Origin: Bacteroides timonensis
GTDB lineage: Bacteria; Bacteroidota; Bacteroidia; Bacteroidales; Bacteroidaceae
NCBI RefSeq assembly: GCF_000513195.1
Contig: NZ_CBVI010000091.1
Span: 62,001-126,000 of the forward strand
Length of the DNA stretch: 64,000 nt
Reading direction: 5' to 3'
Shown here: piece by piece, positions 33,059 through 42,412 of the stretch
How the letters are laid out: each line of letters begins with the position of its first letter
Numbering within the stretch: position 1 is the first letter of the stretch
Program-made: the position numbers and the translations under genes
Notes under the pieces: model-generated
Databases searched by the model: none
What the model was told of the DNA's origin: nothing
The model's input: only the letters and a program-made list of their open reading frames with translations

Positions 33059-35656
33059 ATGAAAAAACCGAATTTGAACATGAAGCGAGCGTCACTACTG
33101 ACCTCATCACTCTTGTGCAGCGCCCTGCTGATAGCCGTTCCTCTCCGGAAAGAGCTGAACGAAGGCTGGCAATTCAAACAGGCCCGGCTCAGTAACTGGT
33201 ATCCCGCCACCGTTCCCGGAGTGGTGCACACCGACTTAATTAACAACAAAATCATCGAAGATCCCTTCTTCCGCCTCAACGAACGCGGCATGCAGTGGAT
33301 AGACAAGGAAGACTGGATCTACCAGACCTCCTTCCAACTGACTCCCGAAATAATGGAGAGGCAGAACATCGACCTCGTATTCAAAGGACTCGACACTTAT
33401 GCAGACGTATATCTGAACGAAAAGAAAATACTGGAGACCAACAACATGTTCCGCGAATGGAAAACAGACATAAAGGCGGAACTGAAACCCGGAGAAAATA
33501 TCCTGAAAATCTATTTCCATTCTCCCATCAAGGTGGACATCCCCAAATGGGATGCACTGCCCTACCACTACGAAGCCAGTAACGACCAGTCCGAAAACGG
33601 TGGATTATTCGACAAGAAAGTCAGTGTATTTGCCCGCAAAGCCGGTTATCATTACGGTTGGGACTGGGGACCTCGCTTAGTGACCTCCGGCATTTGGCGT
33701 CCTGTATACATTGAAGCATGGGATAACGCCCGACTCAGCGATGTCTTCATCCGTCAGCAGGAAGTCAGTAAAAGCCGTGCATCCATCGTGGGAGAAATAG
33801 AAGTTCAATCGGACAAAGAAATAGACGAAGCCACCTTTACGGTGACTGATGCCGCTTCCGGCAGAGTAATGGCAGGCAAAACCGTTTCCCTCCACAAAGG
33901 AAACAATAAGATTTCCCTTCCGTTTATCATCCGGAATCCCCGATTGTGGTGGAGTAACGGACTGGGTGAGCAGCATTTATATGACTTCCGTACCGCACTT
34001 ACCATCAATAACGAAACATCCGACATTCAGAGCACAAAAGTGGGTATCCGCTCGCTGAAGATCATCAACCGCCCGGACAAGGATGGAAAGACGTTCTATG
34101 TGGAACTGAACGGAGTCCCCGTCTTTGCCAAAGGAGCCAACTACATTCCGCAAGACAACTTCCTGCCACGCGTCACACCGGAACTGTACGAAAAGACAAT
34201 CCTTGACGCCGCCAATGTCAACATGAACATGCTTCGCATCTGGGGCGGCGGCATTTATGAGAATGACCTGTTCTATGAACTCTGCGACCGCTACGGCATC
34301 CTTGTCTGGCAAGATTTCATGTTTGCATGCAGCCTCTACCCCGCTGAAGGGGAATTACTGGAGAATATCCGCCAGGAAGCCATCGACAATGTGAAACGTC
34401 TGCGTAACCATGCCTGTATCGCCCTCTGGTGTGGAAACAACGAATGTAATGACGCCTGGTTCAACTGGGGCTGGCAGAAACGATACAAGGCGCAGAATCC
34501 GGAGTATGAAAAGAAGATCTGGAAACAGTTCACCGATCAGTATTATGTCACCCTTCCCGAAGTTGTGAAGGAATACGCACCCGAAAGTTTCTATTGGCCT
34601 TCTTCCCCGTTCGCCCGTGAAGACGGTGGCAGCGATGACCACAACGGCGACCGCCACTACTGGGATGTGTGGCATGGTAAAAAGCCCATCGAGACGTACA
34701 ACAAAGAACGAAGCCGTTTTTTCAGCGAATATGGCTTCCAATCCTTCCCCGAATTTGAATCCGTGAAGCGCTACGCTCCCTGTGAAGAGGACTGGGATAT
34801 CTATTCGGAAGTCATGATGTCCCATCAGCGCGGAGGCATGCACGCCAACCAACTGATTGAGACTTATCTGCTGAACGAATATCGCACACCCAAAAACTTC
34901 GAAGCCTTCCTCTACATGAACCACGTACTGCAAGGAGATGCCATCAAAACAGCCATCGAGGCACACCGCCGGGATATGCCCTACTGTATGGGAACTCTCT
35001 TCTGGCAACACAACGACTGCTGGCCCGTGGCTTCCTGGGCAAGCCGCGACTACTACGGTCGCTGGAAAGCGCAGCATTACTTTGCCCGCAAGGCTTACCG
35101 TGATATTCTTGTTTCTCCCATAACCGACGAAGACGGAGTATTGAACATCCAGGTGGTTTCCGACCGCCTCAAATCCTGTAACGGCACGCTCCAGGTAGAA
35201 GTAATGAAACTGACAGGAGAGAAAGTGAGCAGTTTCAAACGAAATATAAAAATAGACGCCAACAGTAGCCAGACGGTATTCTCGGTTCCTTTGGGTGAAG
35301 CCTTAAAAAATACACCTAAAGAAGATGTATTCGTTCATGCCGTCCTGCTGACCGACAAAGGGACAAACAGTTATGCCAATAACTACTTCCTCGTGAAACA
35401 GAAAGAAGTGAACTATCCCAAAACTGCTATCACTTCGAGCATAGAGTCCATTGAAGGCGGTTTCGAACTGACTCTCAACAGCGACAACTTCGCCCGTGCC
35501 GTATTCATAACCATCGGCGATGTGGACAGTTCATTCAGCGACAATTACTTTGATATATTGCCCGGCGGTTCTGTGAAAGTGAATGTCTATACCGATTTAC
35601 CGCAGCCTGCATTTGAAAAACAATTAAAAGTTATTTCCCTGAGCGACGAATACTAA
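33059..35656 (+). CDS. GH2 beta-mannosidase
   Basis: An 865-residue exo-beta-mannosidase. After a signal peptide (KRASLLTSSLLCSALLIA) come the sugar-binding domain (DLVFKGLDTYADVYLNEKKI), the Ig-like domain and the GH2 barrel. The acid/base is Glu462 in LWCGNNECNDAW and the nucleophile Glu557 in FFSEYGFQSFPEF, both diagnostic of the mannosidase branch rather than galactosidase. It would release mannose from the non-reducing ends of beta-1,4-manno-oligosaccharides. It is coupled to the GH3 gene. The alternative ATG at 33080 (MKRASLL) would also give a good signal peptide. Confidence 0.95.
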   Translation: MKKPNLNMKRASLLTSSLLCSALLIAVPLRKELNEGWQFKQARLSNWYPATVPGVVHTDLINNKIIEDPFFRLNERGMQWIDKEDWIYQTSFQLTPEIMERQNIDLVFKGLDTYADVYLNEKKILETNNMFREWKTDIKAELKPGENILKIYFHSPIKVDIPKWDALPYHYEASNDQSENGGLFDKKVSVFARKAGYHYGWDWGPRLVTSGIWRPVYIEAWDNARLSDVFIRQQEVSKSRASIVGEIEVQSDKEIDEATFTVTDAASGRVMAGKTVSLHKGNNKISLPFIIRNPRLWWSNGLGEQHLYDFRTALTINNETSDIQSTKVGIRSLKIINRPDKDGKTFYVELNGVPVFAKGANYIPQDNFLPRVTPELYEKTILDAANVNMNMLRIWGGGIYENDLFYELCDRYGILVWQDFMFACSLYPAEGELLENIRQEAIDNVKRLRNHACIALWCGNNECNDAWFNWGWQKRYKAQNPEYEKKIWKQFTDQYYVTLPEVVKEYAPESFYWPSSPFAREDGGSDDHNGDRHYWDVWHGKKPIETYNKERSRFFSEYGFQSFPEFESVKRYAPCEEDWDIYSEVMMSHQRGGMHANQLIETYLLNEYRTPKNFEAFLYMNHVLQGDAIKTAIEAHRRDMPYCMGTLFWQHNDCWPVASWASRDYYGRWKAQHYFARKAYRDILVSPITDEDGVLNIQVVSDRLKSCNGTLQVEVMKLTGEKVSSFKRNIKIDANSSQTVFSVPLGEALKNTPKEDVFVHAVLLTDKGTNSYANNYFLVKQKEVNYPKTAITSSIESIEGGFELTLNSDNFARAVFITIGDVDSSFSDNYFDILPGGSVKVNVYTDLPQPAFEKQLKVISLSDEY

Positions 35657-35708
35657 TCCACTCATATTTTCCATTCGCATATTCTGCATCGATCAGTTTT
35701 TTCCTGGC

Positions 35709-35752
35709 TTCCCAATCATCATCACCCGTATTCAGGTGATGATGATTGGGAA
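35709..35752. terminator. Perfect 18-bp hairpin between convergent operons
   Basis: An 18-bp perfect inverted repeat (35709-35726 with 35735-35752, loop CGTATTCA) lies 52 bases after the GH2 stop and 2 bases from the GH26 stop on the other strand. It can terminate both transcripts. Confidence 0.85.
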
Positions 35753-35754
35753 AC

Positions 35755-36927
35755 TTATTTCACCTCCACATTCTCAGGCATCTGATACATGTCCGGCAGA
35801 TCGCTACTGAAGAAAGTAAGCTCATTAGCATGGAACTTAATGAAATCCGCCTCAGAAGCATGCCCCTTGAATACAGAGAAATAATGCATATCCGATTCGT
35901 TGCCTCCGACAAACTTATTGCGCCACATCACAATCATGCTGACTTTGCGCCCAGTTGCAGGAGTAAGTATCTGCTTACTCCAATAATCCTTATCAGTAAA
36001 TCCTTCGACACCGGTTTCCGTCACTCCGCAAGGCTTCTTCTTTTTCTTCGATAATTCGGAAATAGTCTTTAGATTGGAAGAGAAAGTGGCAGGATTCAAA
36101 CCGTGGTAACAATCCATACCTATAAAATCTACATACTCATCACCCGGCCAACGGAAAAGGAAGTCCTCTTCACGCTTCACGGAATCCATCTGCGGGGAAA
36201 TGGCATAGATAAACTGGTGTATACCTTTTGTATCACGAAGATAATTGACTGTAAACTTCCAGAGACCGATAAACTCCGCCTCCGTAGTGCAACTTTTCCC
36301 CCACCACGACCAAGTCTGTGTATGCTCATGGAAAGGACGGAAAATAACAGGAATCGGCTTCCCCTGATCATCTTTCAATTCACCGGCAAATGTAGCCAGG
36401 CGATCAAGCCAGGTCTTAAACTTAGCCTGTACGGCACTCCCGTCTTCAAGAATCCTACGTACGACTTCGGCACTCGAATTATCCCACGAATCACCTCCGG
36501 TCAAAGGATTATTCAGGTGGCAGCATGCAATAATTACCTCCCCACGACGACGTGCCTCAAGAATACAGCGTTTGCGAATAGCATTAGCCTCATTCCCCTC
36601 GCAGCGATCATCCATAATCTCCGCAAAATCTACACTGAATATAGCCGGATAATCTCCGCATACCTCCTTCGTATCAGAATTGCCCGAAACATCATACCAT
36701 TTACGGCCATAGAACAAATCATCATGGTGTCCGAACATGAATCCGGTTTGCTGTATATCCCATAGACGGGCATACAAGGCCTTAGTTTCGGCTGTTGCAC
36801 TTTTATCTACCATGCTCAGTTCTACAGTTTCGGTACCCGGCGGTTCGGGTGCAGGCTCATCATTATCTTTAGAACAGGACGAACAGCCCAACAAGGCAAT
36901 AAAAATTGCCATATATACTTTTTTCAT
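35755..36927 (-). CDS. GH26 endo-beta-1,4-mannanase, lipoprotein
   Basis: A 390-residue enzyme that cuts the beta-1,4-mannan backbone. The N-terminus is a lipoprotein signal (ALLGCSSCSKDNDEPAPEPP); the acidic residues soon after Cys fit the Bacteroides surface-export rule. The acid/base Glu201 is in RPFHEHTQTWSWWG and the nucleophile Glu304 in CGVTETGVEG, both standard for GH26. It is the last gene of the six-gene susC operon, 10 bp after the GH-A enzyme. Surface location would let it generate oligosaccharides for SusC/D. Confidence 0.95.
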   Translation of the reverse strand: MKKVYMAIFIALLGCSSCSKDNDEPAPEPPGTETVELSMVDKSATAETKALYARLWDIQQTGFMFGHHDDLFYGRKWYDVSGNSDTKEVCGDYPAIFSVDFAEIMDDRCEGNEANAIRKRCILEARRRGEVIIACCHLNNPLTGGDSWDNSSAEVVRRILEDGSAVQAKFKTWLDRLATFAGELKDDQGKPIPVIFRPFHEHTQTWSWWGKSCTTEAEFIGLWKFTVNYLRDTKGIHQFIYAISPQMDSVKREEDFLFRWPGDEYVDFIGMDCYHGLNPATFSSNLKTISELSKKKKKPCGVTETGVEGFTDKDYWSKQILTPATGRKVSMIVMWRNKFVGGNESDMHYFSVFKGHASEADFIKFHANELTFFSSDLPDMYQMPENVEVK

Positions 36928-36937
36928 AACTATCTTA

Positions 36938-38422
36938 TTATTGAATATCAGTTAATAACTGGAACGTCTGTGCCTTCAAGGTCGTTTTATACGTTCCTTT
37001 CAAATGAAGTCCCGTTTCCTGGGGAACAGGAAATCCATCGGCATCCTTGGGTTGAAGATTTTCCTCATACTTATAAAGGGAGGCATTCTCCATCGGACGG
37101 GATAAAGTGAGCTGCACAGATTTATCTTTCTCTCCCACATTCACCATGGCCACCGTCAATTTGCCCTGGTAAGTACCTGCCACCACATAGACATCTTTAT
37201 CTTCCGAAGCTACAGCAGTATGCAATATATCCGTTCCGGCAGGAAAATAGCGACACATCAGCGACCAGGTATAGAACCAGGGCCGTATCTGTTCTTCATC
37301 GGGTTTATTAAAGACTTCCTCTCCCAGAATATTCCACATGCCCCATATCTTAACATCTTCCGTCTTTCCGGAATCTCCGCTGCTATGCATCGCATCATCC
37401 AGCATCCACACAGCCATACCCGAATATCCTCCGTTCATCACTTCCATGGCAAGCAACGGCATATCGAGACCATAGAAATAATCGTAACAGAGCATATTGC
37501 AGTCACTCCCTTTAGTGAAAGGATGCCCTTCGACCCGGCGGTTATATTCTGCCATCAACAAAGAATCAGCATCACGCCAATACTTATAACCGGCCTCACC
37601 TAAAACAATCTTTTTCCCCTCGGGAACATGACGTTTATAGCGGGAAAGAATTTCAGGATATTGCCCGGTACGCACTTCATTCTGACCCGGATAAGCATGG
37701 ACATCGTACAATCCGATAATGGAGTCAGCATCCAGTGCCGCTTGTTTCACCCACCCCTCGGCATCATAGGCAGAAGCCTCATTCTTGTAATCGGCTACTA
37801 CATCCGGCCCTGCAAGCATCACCTTTTCCGTCAGCCCGGGATACTCTTTCATCTTCCGGTGAAAACGGAAAAGCATTCGTTTCCACATTTCATAATCACC
37901 ATTGGTAGATGCCCAGTTTCCATCAGGCTCGTTGAAGATTACAAAATACTTGATGCAAGAGAAACCAAGGTCATTCACCAGGTAATTAAGATAGTCAACG
38001 GACATATCCACCCATTTCTGATCCTGCTTCATATCCCAGGCAGGCGGATTGTATTCACCGTACATGACGGTTATCCCCCGCTCGGTGCAATACTTCAGGA
38101 GTCGGGAAATGGAAGCTATATTCCGTGTTTTATCATACATGCCTGTTGCAGAATCATAATAGCGATAGGGGCTGTTTATCATGCAACGTATATACTGCGG
38201 CTTCATAAAGTCGAGTCGTTTGCAGAGTGTTTCCCAGTCTTTATCAGAGACAGAAGCACCCCAAGCTTCAGCCTCATCATAGGGATCCCACTCGGCACCA
38301 TTGCCGATATATCCGGCATTCGTCACTTCCGGTGAGACCGTAATCTCCACCACTTCTTGCGAGGTGCAAGCTGATACGAGCCATAACAGCATACAACTTA
38401 AAATCATATTTATCTTCATCAT
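36938..38422 (-). CDS. Clan GH-A glycoside hydrolase (family unassigned), lipoprotein
   Basis: A protein of about 494 residues from the ATG at 38422 (an earlier TTG at 38446 is less likely). It has a lipoprotein signal (CMLLWLVSACTSQ). The catalytic barrel carries an acid/base Glu at 165 in YFVIFNEPDGNW and a nucleophile Glu at 276 in IVLGEAGYKYW, 111 residues apart as in clan GH-A. The N-terminal GYIGNGAEWDPYDEAEAWG and a C-terminal beta domain (VYVVAGTYQGKLTVAMVNVGEKDKSVQL) resemble GH39/GH5-type enzymes. I cannot place it in a named family. It is paralogous to the upstream gene. Mannan or glucomannan cleavage is inferred from the locus. Confidence 0.75.
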   Translation of the reverse strand: MMKINMILSCMLLWLVSACTSQEVVEITVSPEVTNAGYIGNGAEWDPYDEAEAWGASVSDKDWETLCKRLDFMKPQYIRCMINSPYRYYDSATGMYDKTRNIASISRLLKYCTERGITVMYGEYNPPAWDMKQDQKWVDMSVDYLNYLVNDLGFSCIKYFVIFNEPDGNWASTNGDYEMWKRMLFRFHRKMKEYPGLTEKVMLAGPDVVADYKNEASAYDAEGWVKQAALDADSIIGLYDVHAYPGQNEVRTGQYPEILSRYKRHVPEGKKIVLGEAGYKYWRDADSLLMAEYNRRVEGHPFTKGSDCNMLCYDYFYGLDMPLLAMEVMNGGYSGMAVWMLDDAMHSSGDSGKTEDVKIWGMWNILGEEVFNKPDEEQIRPWFYTWSLMCRYFPAGTDILHTAVASEDKDVYVVAGTYQGKLTVAMVNVGEKDKSVQLTLSRPMENASLYKYEENLQPKDADGFPVPQETGLHLKGTYKTTLKAQTFQLLTDIQ

Positions 38423-38446
38423 AATCTTATTATGAACGGTTATCAA

Positions 38447-39904
38447 TTAATAATCGAAATTCGTATATACCACCAGAGACTCTCCGGGCATTTGGAATGC
38501 TTCGCCTTTGGCCGGGCGCAATGTCACCCCTTGGCGATGGGGTAATAATCGGCAATCACCTTCTTTCTGTAATCGGCCCTCGGCATACAAGTACTGTTTC
38601 ACACCTTTCAATACGGGGAGAGAAGTACTTTTAAGTAATACAGATTTCTCTTCCCTGGAAACATTGACCACGGCAATCATATATTTACCGTCTTTTTCCA
38701 CAGCAATCGCCTTAAGAGACTTGTCTCCTTCCACCTCAACCTTATAAGCACGCGAACCGGCAGGCATATAGCGCGTCAGCAACGACCAGGCATAAAACCA
38801 GGGACGCACTTCCTCTTCTTCTGTACCGAAATACTCTTCGCCAAAGATATTCCAAAATCCCCATACCTTCAGTTTATCAGGTGCTTCTTTCGCATGCATG
38901 GCATCATCGAGCATCCACACCACCGAACCGGAATATCCTGCATTTACTGTTTGGAAAAGAGCATCTGCCATGTCAGTACCGTACATGAAATCATAAACAA
39001 ACATTTGAGAATCATCCATCGAAGCATAAGGCTTTGCCGCTGCCCTACGGAGGTTTTCACGCTGATAAACAGAATCGGCGGGTTCCACAAACTTAAATCC
39101 AATCTCACCCATCACGATTTTCCGACCTGCCGGAACAGCTTGTTTATAGGCACGGATAATGTCAGTATACTCCCCGCTGTTCACCGTTATTTTAGAAGGA
39201 TAGGTATGGATATCATAAAGTCCAATCTCATCTTTCAGATGCGTAGCACAACTATCCACCCACCAGGCCTCATCAGCCGTCCAGATTGCAGCATCAGGCC
39301 CCACAACCGAAAGTTTACCTGCAAGTTTGTTCTTTTGCAATTCTCCGTAGAAGAAGCGGATGGCACGTGCCCAAAGGGAATATTTTCCGTCCGTTGAAGA
39401 CCAGTAGCCATTCGGCTCATTCACCAGATTGTAGTATTTGATACAGGAATATCCTTTTTCCTCTATCAGAAAACGAACATATTCGGCAGCAGCGGAAAGA
39501 TTCTTTTCACGGATCACCTCTTTCCGGGCATCTACCATTCCCCCACCCCAATCACCGAACATTACTGTCACATCACGCGATTGGCAGTAATCCAATATAT
39601 GAGACAAATGCTCCAAGCCACGTTCGGGATAAAGAATTCCATCCTGCATTACCGATGTAGTGTTGGTCATGACACGTATAAACTGAGGGCGCATAAAGTC
39701 CAGACGGTCATACATCTTCTTCCAGTCGGCCTCGGAAATATCCAAACGTCCTTTTCCGTAATCCAATTGATAAGGGTCCCACTGAGCACCGTTACCGATG
39801 TAACCTTCATTGATAATCTGTTTCGTATCTACAGAAACAACAGTCTGTGAAGCGGCATAGCCGCCCCACAGAAAGAAAACAGAGAGTATAGCAAACCGTT
39901 TCAT
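38447..39904 (-). CDS. Clan GH-A glycoside hydrolase, paralogue of the next gene
   Basis: A 485-residue enzyme with a cleavable signal peptide (MKRFAILSVFFLWGGYAASQ), starting at the ATG at 39904. The acid/base Glu163 is in YYNLVNEPNGYW and the nucleophile Glu267 in IVMGEIGFKFV. It shares with the following gene GYIGNGAQWDPYQ, FMRPQFIRVM, YSGSVVWMLDDAMH and the RPWFYAWSLL block. One copy is a lipoprotein and this one is probably periplasmic, which suggests division of labour between surface and periplasm. Its 3' end abuts the next gene. Substrate is inferred from the mannan context only. Confidence 0.75.
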   Translation of the reverse strand: MKRFAILSVFFLWGGYAASQTVVSVDTKQIINEGYIGNGAQWDPYQLDYGKGRLDISEADWKKMYDRLDFMRPQFIRVMTNTTSVMQDGILYPERGLEHLSHILDYCQSRDVTVMFGDWGGGMVDARKEVIREKNLSAAAEYVRFLIEEKGYSCIKYYNLVNEPNGYWSSTDGKYSLWARAIRFFYGELQKNKLAGKLSVVGPDAAIWTADEAWWVDSCATHLKDEIGLYDIHTYPSKITVNSGEYTDIIRAYKQAVPAGRKIVMGEIGFKFVEPADSVYQRENLRRAAAKPYASMDDSQMFVYDFMYGTDMADALFQTVNAGYSGSVVWMLDDAMHAKEAPDKLKVWGFWNIFGEEYFGTEEEEVRPWFYAWSLLTRYMPAGSRAYKVEVEGDKSLKAIAVEKDGKYMIAVVNVSREEKSVLLKSTSLPVLKGVKQYLYAEGRLQKEGDCRLLPHRQGVTLRPAKGEAFQMPGESLVVYTNFDY

Positions 39905-39912
39905 AAGATATA

Positions 39913-40875
39913 TCAACGTTTGGAGACAGAGATCCAGTAACGGCGCACTTTCTTGACAAACTTGTCATAGTCACTGTAAATATTCGTCCAGTCATCCGTA
40001 CCACTCAGATTGAAGGCAAAGGCATTCCGATCGATAGTCATGCTCAATCCGTTACCCAAGTCTTCTGTTCCGGCAGCCACTAAAGAACCAGTAGTCTTCC
40101 GGCCCTCTTTATCTGTAAAGGTAATCGTATTCGCTGCATAATCGCGTACCCATGTACTTTCACCTTCAGGAATCTGGCGATAGAACTTCTTCAGGTCGAT
40201 ATCTACACCGGGATTCTCTTTGTTACCGTCGCCCAGGAAGATGAAATCAGCATATTTTCCATCGGCTCCCGCATCATTGATACAGATACCGCTTGTATTA
40301 CCCTCATCCGTCACTCCGGTCATTGTAAAGGTAAGCACATTGTCGCACTCAGCCTGCGGACCATACGTTTCCGACCAGCACCAAGGCTTATCTGTTAATT
40401 GCATCACGGCGCCTCCACCAAACTCCGGCCCGGTACCACCGTAGACAGTCAGCTTCTTTACATCCCAAGTGCCTACAAGAGTTTCCGTAAATTCGGATAC
40501 GGTAATCGTATAATTACGTGTCTCTCCGGTAGTGGAAGTAACAGTGATTGACGCACTCCTCGAATCATTCTCAAAATTCAAGGCATCTCCCACCTGTAAG
40601 GAAGCTTCCGCCTGATAGGAGAGTTGTAGCTTTTTCAGTCTGATGTTCGACAAATCGGGTACGGCATCAACATTGATAGCCAGGTTTATATCTCCCGTAA
40701 CAGCATCCACAGTCTCAATAAGGGCGGTCCCCATCTGATTTTCAAATTGTATATCCAATATGGTGCGCTCATGATTCCAGCCACCATCATTGATGTCGTC
40801 CTGCAAATCTTTCACACATGCCTGCTGGGTCAACACAATGCAGGCAAGCAAAATGTATTTCGTTAGTTTTACCAT
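39913..40875 (-). CDS. Surface glycan-binding-like lipoprotein (SusE/F position)
   Basis: A 320-residue lipoprotein (lipobox CIVLTQQACVKD). The first 160 residues are Ig/bacterial-surface-like (a cadherin-type ITVTSTTGETRNYTITVSEF segment). The second half, with WCWSETYGPQ and WTNIYSDYDKFV, is rich in Trp and Tyr as in carbohydrate-binding surfaces. It lies directly after SusD, where SGBP-B/SusE-type proteins are found, and is likely an outer-surface mannan-binding protein. Sequence alone does not show which glycan is bound. It overlaps neither neighbour and starts 14 bp after susD. Confidence 0.75.
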   Translation of the reverse strand: MVKLTKYILLACIVLTQQACVKDLQDDINDGGWNHERTILDIQFENQMGTALIETVDAVTGDINLAINVDAVPDLSNIRLKKLQLSYQAEASLQVGDALNFENDSRSASITVTSTTGETRNYTITVSEFTETLVGTWDVKKLTVYGGTGPEFGGGAVMQLTDKPWCWSETYGPQAECDNVLTFTMTGVTDEGNTSGICINDAGADGKYADFIFLGDGNKENPGVDIDLKKFYRQIPEGESTWVRDYAANTITFTDKEGRKTTGSLVAAGTEDLGNGLSMTIDRNAFAFNLSGTDDWTNIYSDYDKFVKKVRRYWISVSKR

Positions 40876-40889
40876 AATCTTACTTCTTT

Positions 40890-42398
40890 TTAAGGTCTGA
40901 GACTTCCATTCAAATTTATTTCAGCCTGCGGTATCGGATAGAAAGTCACCTGATCTTCCGAAAGCCCGGCCGCCTCGGGAACATCCGTCGTAATCCGGTT
41001 CCATCGGCGCAAATCATATACATGATCGCCTTCAAAGGCAAGTTCAAAAGTTCTCTCTTTCAGTATTTCCCTGCGGAATTCATCTTTCCCCAGATTCGGT
41101 TTCATATCTCCCAAACCGGCACGGCTACGAATGAAGTTTACCAGTTCATAAGCCTTAGCCGTAGGACCTGCCGCCTCTGCATAAATAAGCGCCACATCAG
41201 AGAAACGGAGCAGGAAAGGCCGGGTACTGGTCTTTTCACCCTCAAACTTCGGGTCTATATATTTGCGACAGAACGGATAAGGAATCTTTCCGGGATATTC
41301 TCCCAGCAGCGTACCATCTGCCTTGTAGACTTTATCAACAATAAGCTCTGTTTTACGCTTATCATTTGCATCAAAAGTATTATAAAAAGCAACCGTGGTC
41401 TGATATTCGCCCCAACCGTCATGAGTGGGGATATACTCATCCTTGTCCCCCTGTTTCAGATACAGAGTGGCTCCGTCTATATAAGGAATAAACATCTTGG
41501 ATATTTTAGAGTATTGCCCTTCGGAAGAACCGCTCCGGTCCATCGCCATGATAAAAATATGTTCTTTGCCACGTGCTTTCTCAACGTCATAAATATCAAG
41601 CAGCGAGCTCTCGAGGCCATATACCGACTGCTTTTCAATCACTTCACCTGCAAAATATGCTGCACTGTCGTACATGACTGTTGCATCGCGGTGCATGTCA
41701 CGATAGAGTTTCACCCCATGTTCTTTAGCAGACGCCACATACAAGTATGCCTTTGCAGCCAAGGCCTGCGCAGCCACCCGGTCGGCACGCCCTATCTTAG
41801 GAGTTTCATAAACAGGCAGTAACTCTGCGGCCCGACGACAATCCGAAAGAATCAGGTCGTACATGGCATCCATATCAGGTGCAAGCGCGGTTGAAGTCTG
41901 ATCCACCGTTTCCACTACTGATTTATGCAAAGGAACAAGGCCGAAGTTACGCACCAGGTTAAAGTAATTCCAGGCGCGGAGGAAATAAGCCTCACCCAGA
42001 AAAAGGTCTTTTTGTTCTTGGCTGAAGCCTGCATCCGGCACTTTTTTAATGACGGCATTGGCACGGTTCACACCGATGAAGGCATACTTGAAGAAATTCT
42101 CCAACGAACCGTTTGTTTTAAAGTTACCCACTTTCCAGTTATTCAGGTCCTGATTGTCGGCACTTGCATCCGACTTGGTCGTCATGGTTTCACTTGCCAT
42201 ATCACCCAAAAAGAAAATGGTTCTGGAATATTCCAGGTAGTTCAGCGTGCCGTACGCATACATAACTGCGGCCTCTGCATCGGCTGCCGTCTTGAAGAAA
42301 TTATCTTCAGAATAGAACCCGTAAGGAGTCTCATCCAGATTGCATGCTCCCAATGCCAGGGTCCCGGCAAGCAGTGATATTACAATTCTATTTTTCAT
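40890..42398 (-). CDS. SusD-like starch-binding-type lipoprotein
   Basis: A 502-residue RagB/SusD family outer-membrane lipoprotein (LAGTLALGACNLDETPYGFYSEDNFFKTAADAEAAVMYAYGTL). The tetratricopeptide-like helical core (FLGEAYFLRAWNYFNLVRNFGLVPL) and the conserved C-terminal segment (ILKERTFELAFEGDHVYDLRRWNR) are present. It closes the SusC barrel like a lid and binds glycan at the cell surface. It is 14 bp after susC in the same operon. The ligand is inferred as beta-mannan oligosaccharide from the neighbouring enzymes. Confidence 0.95.
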   Translation of the reverse strand: MKNRIVISLLAGTLALGACNLDETPYGFYSEDNFFKTAADAEAAVMYAYGTLNYLEYSRTIFFLGDMASETMTTKSDASADNQDLNNWKVGNFKTNGSLENFFKYAFIGVNRANAVIKKVPDAGFSQEQKDLFLGEAYFLRAWNYFNLVRNFGLVPLHKSVVETVDQTSTALAPDMDAMYDLILSDCRRAAELLPVYETPKIGRADRVAAQALAAKAYLYVASAKEHGVKLYRDMHRDATVMYDSAAYFAGEVIEKQSVYGLESSLLDIYDVEKARGKEHIFIMAMDRSGSSEGQYSKISKMFIPYIDGATLYLKQGDKDEYIPTHDGWGEYQTTVAFYNTFDANDKRKTELIVDKVYKADGTLLGEYPGKIPYPFCRKYIDPKFEGEKTSTRPFLLRFSDVALIYAEAAGPTAKAYELVNFIRSRAGLGDMKPNLGKDEFRREILKERTFELAFEGDHVYDLRRWNRITTDVPEAAGLSEDQVTFYPIPQAEINLNGSLRP

Positions 42399-42412
42399 AT
42401 TGTATCAGTTAT

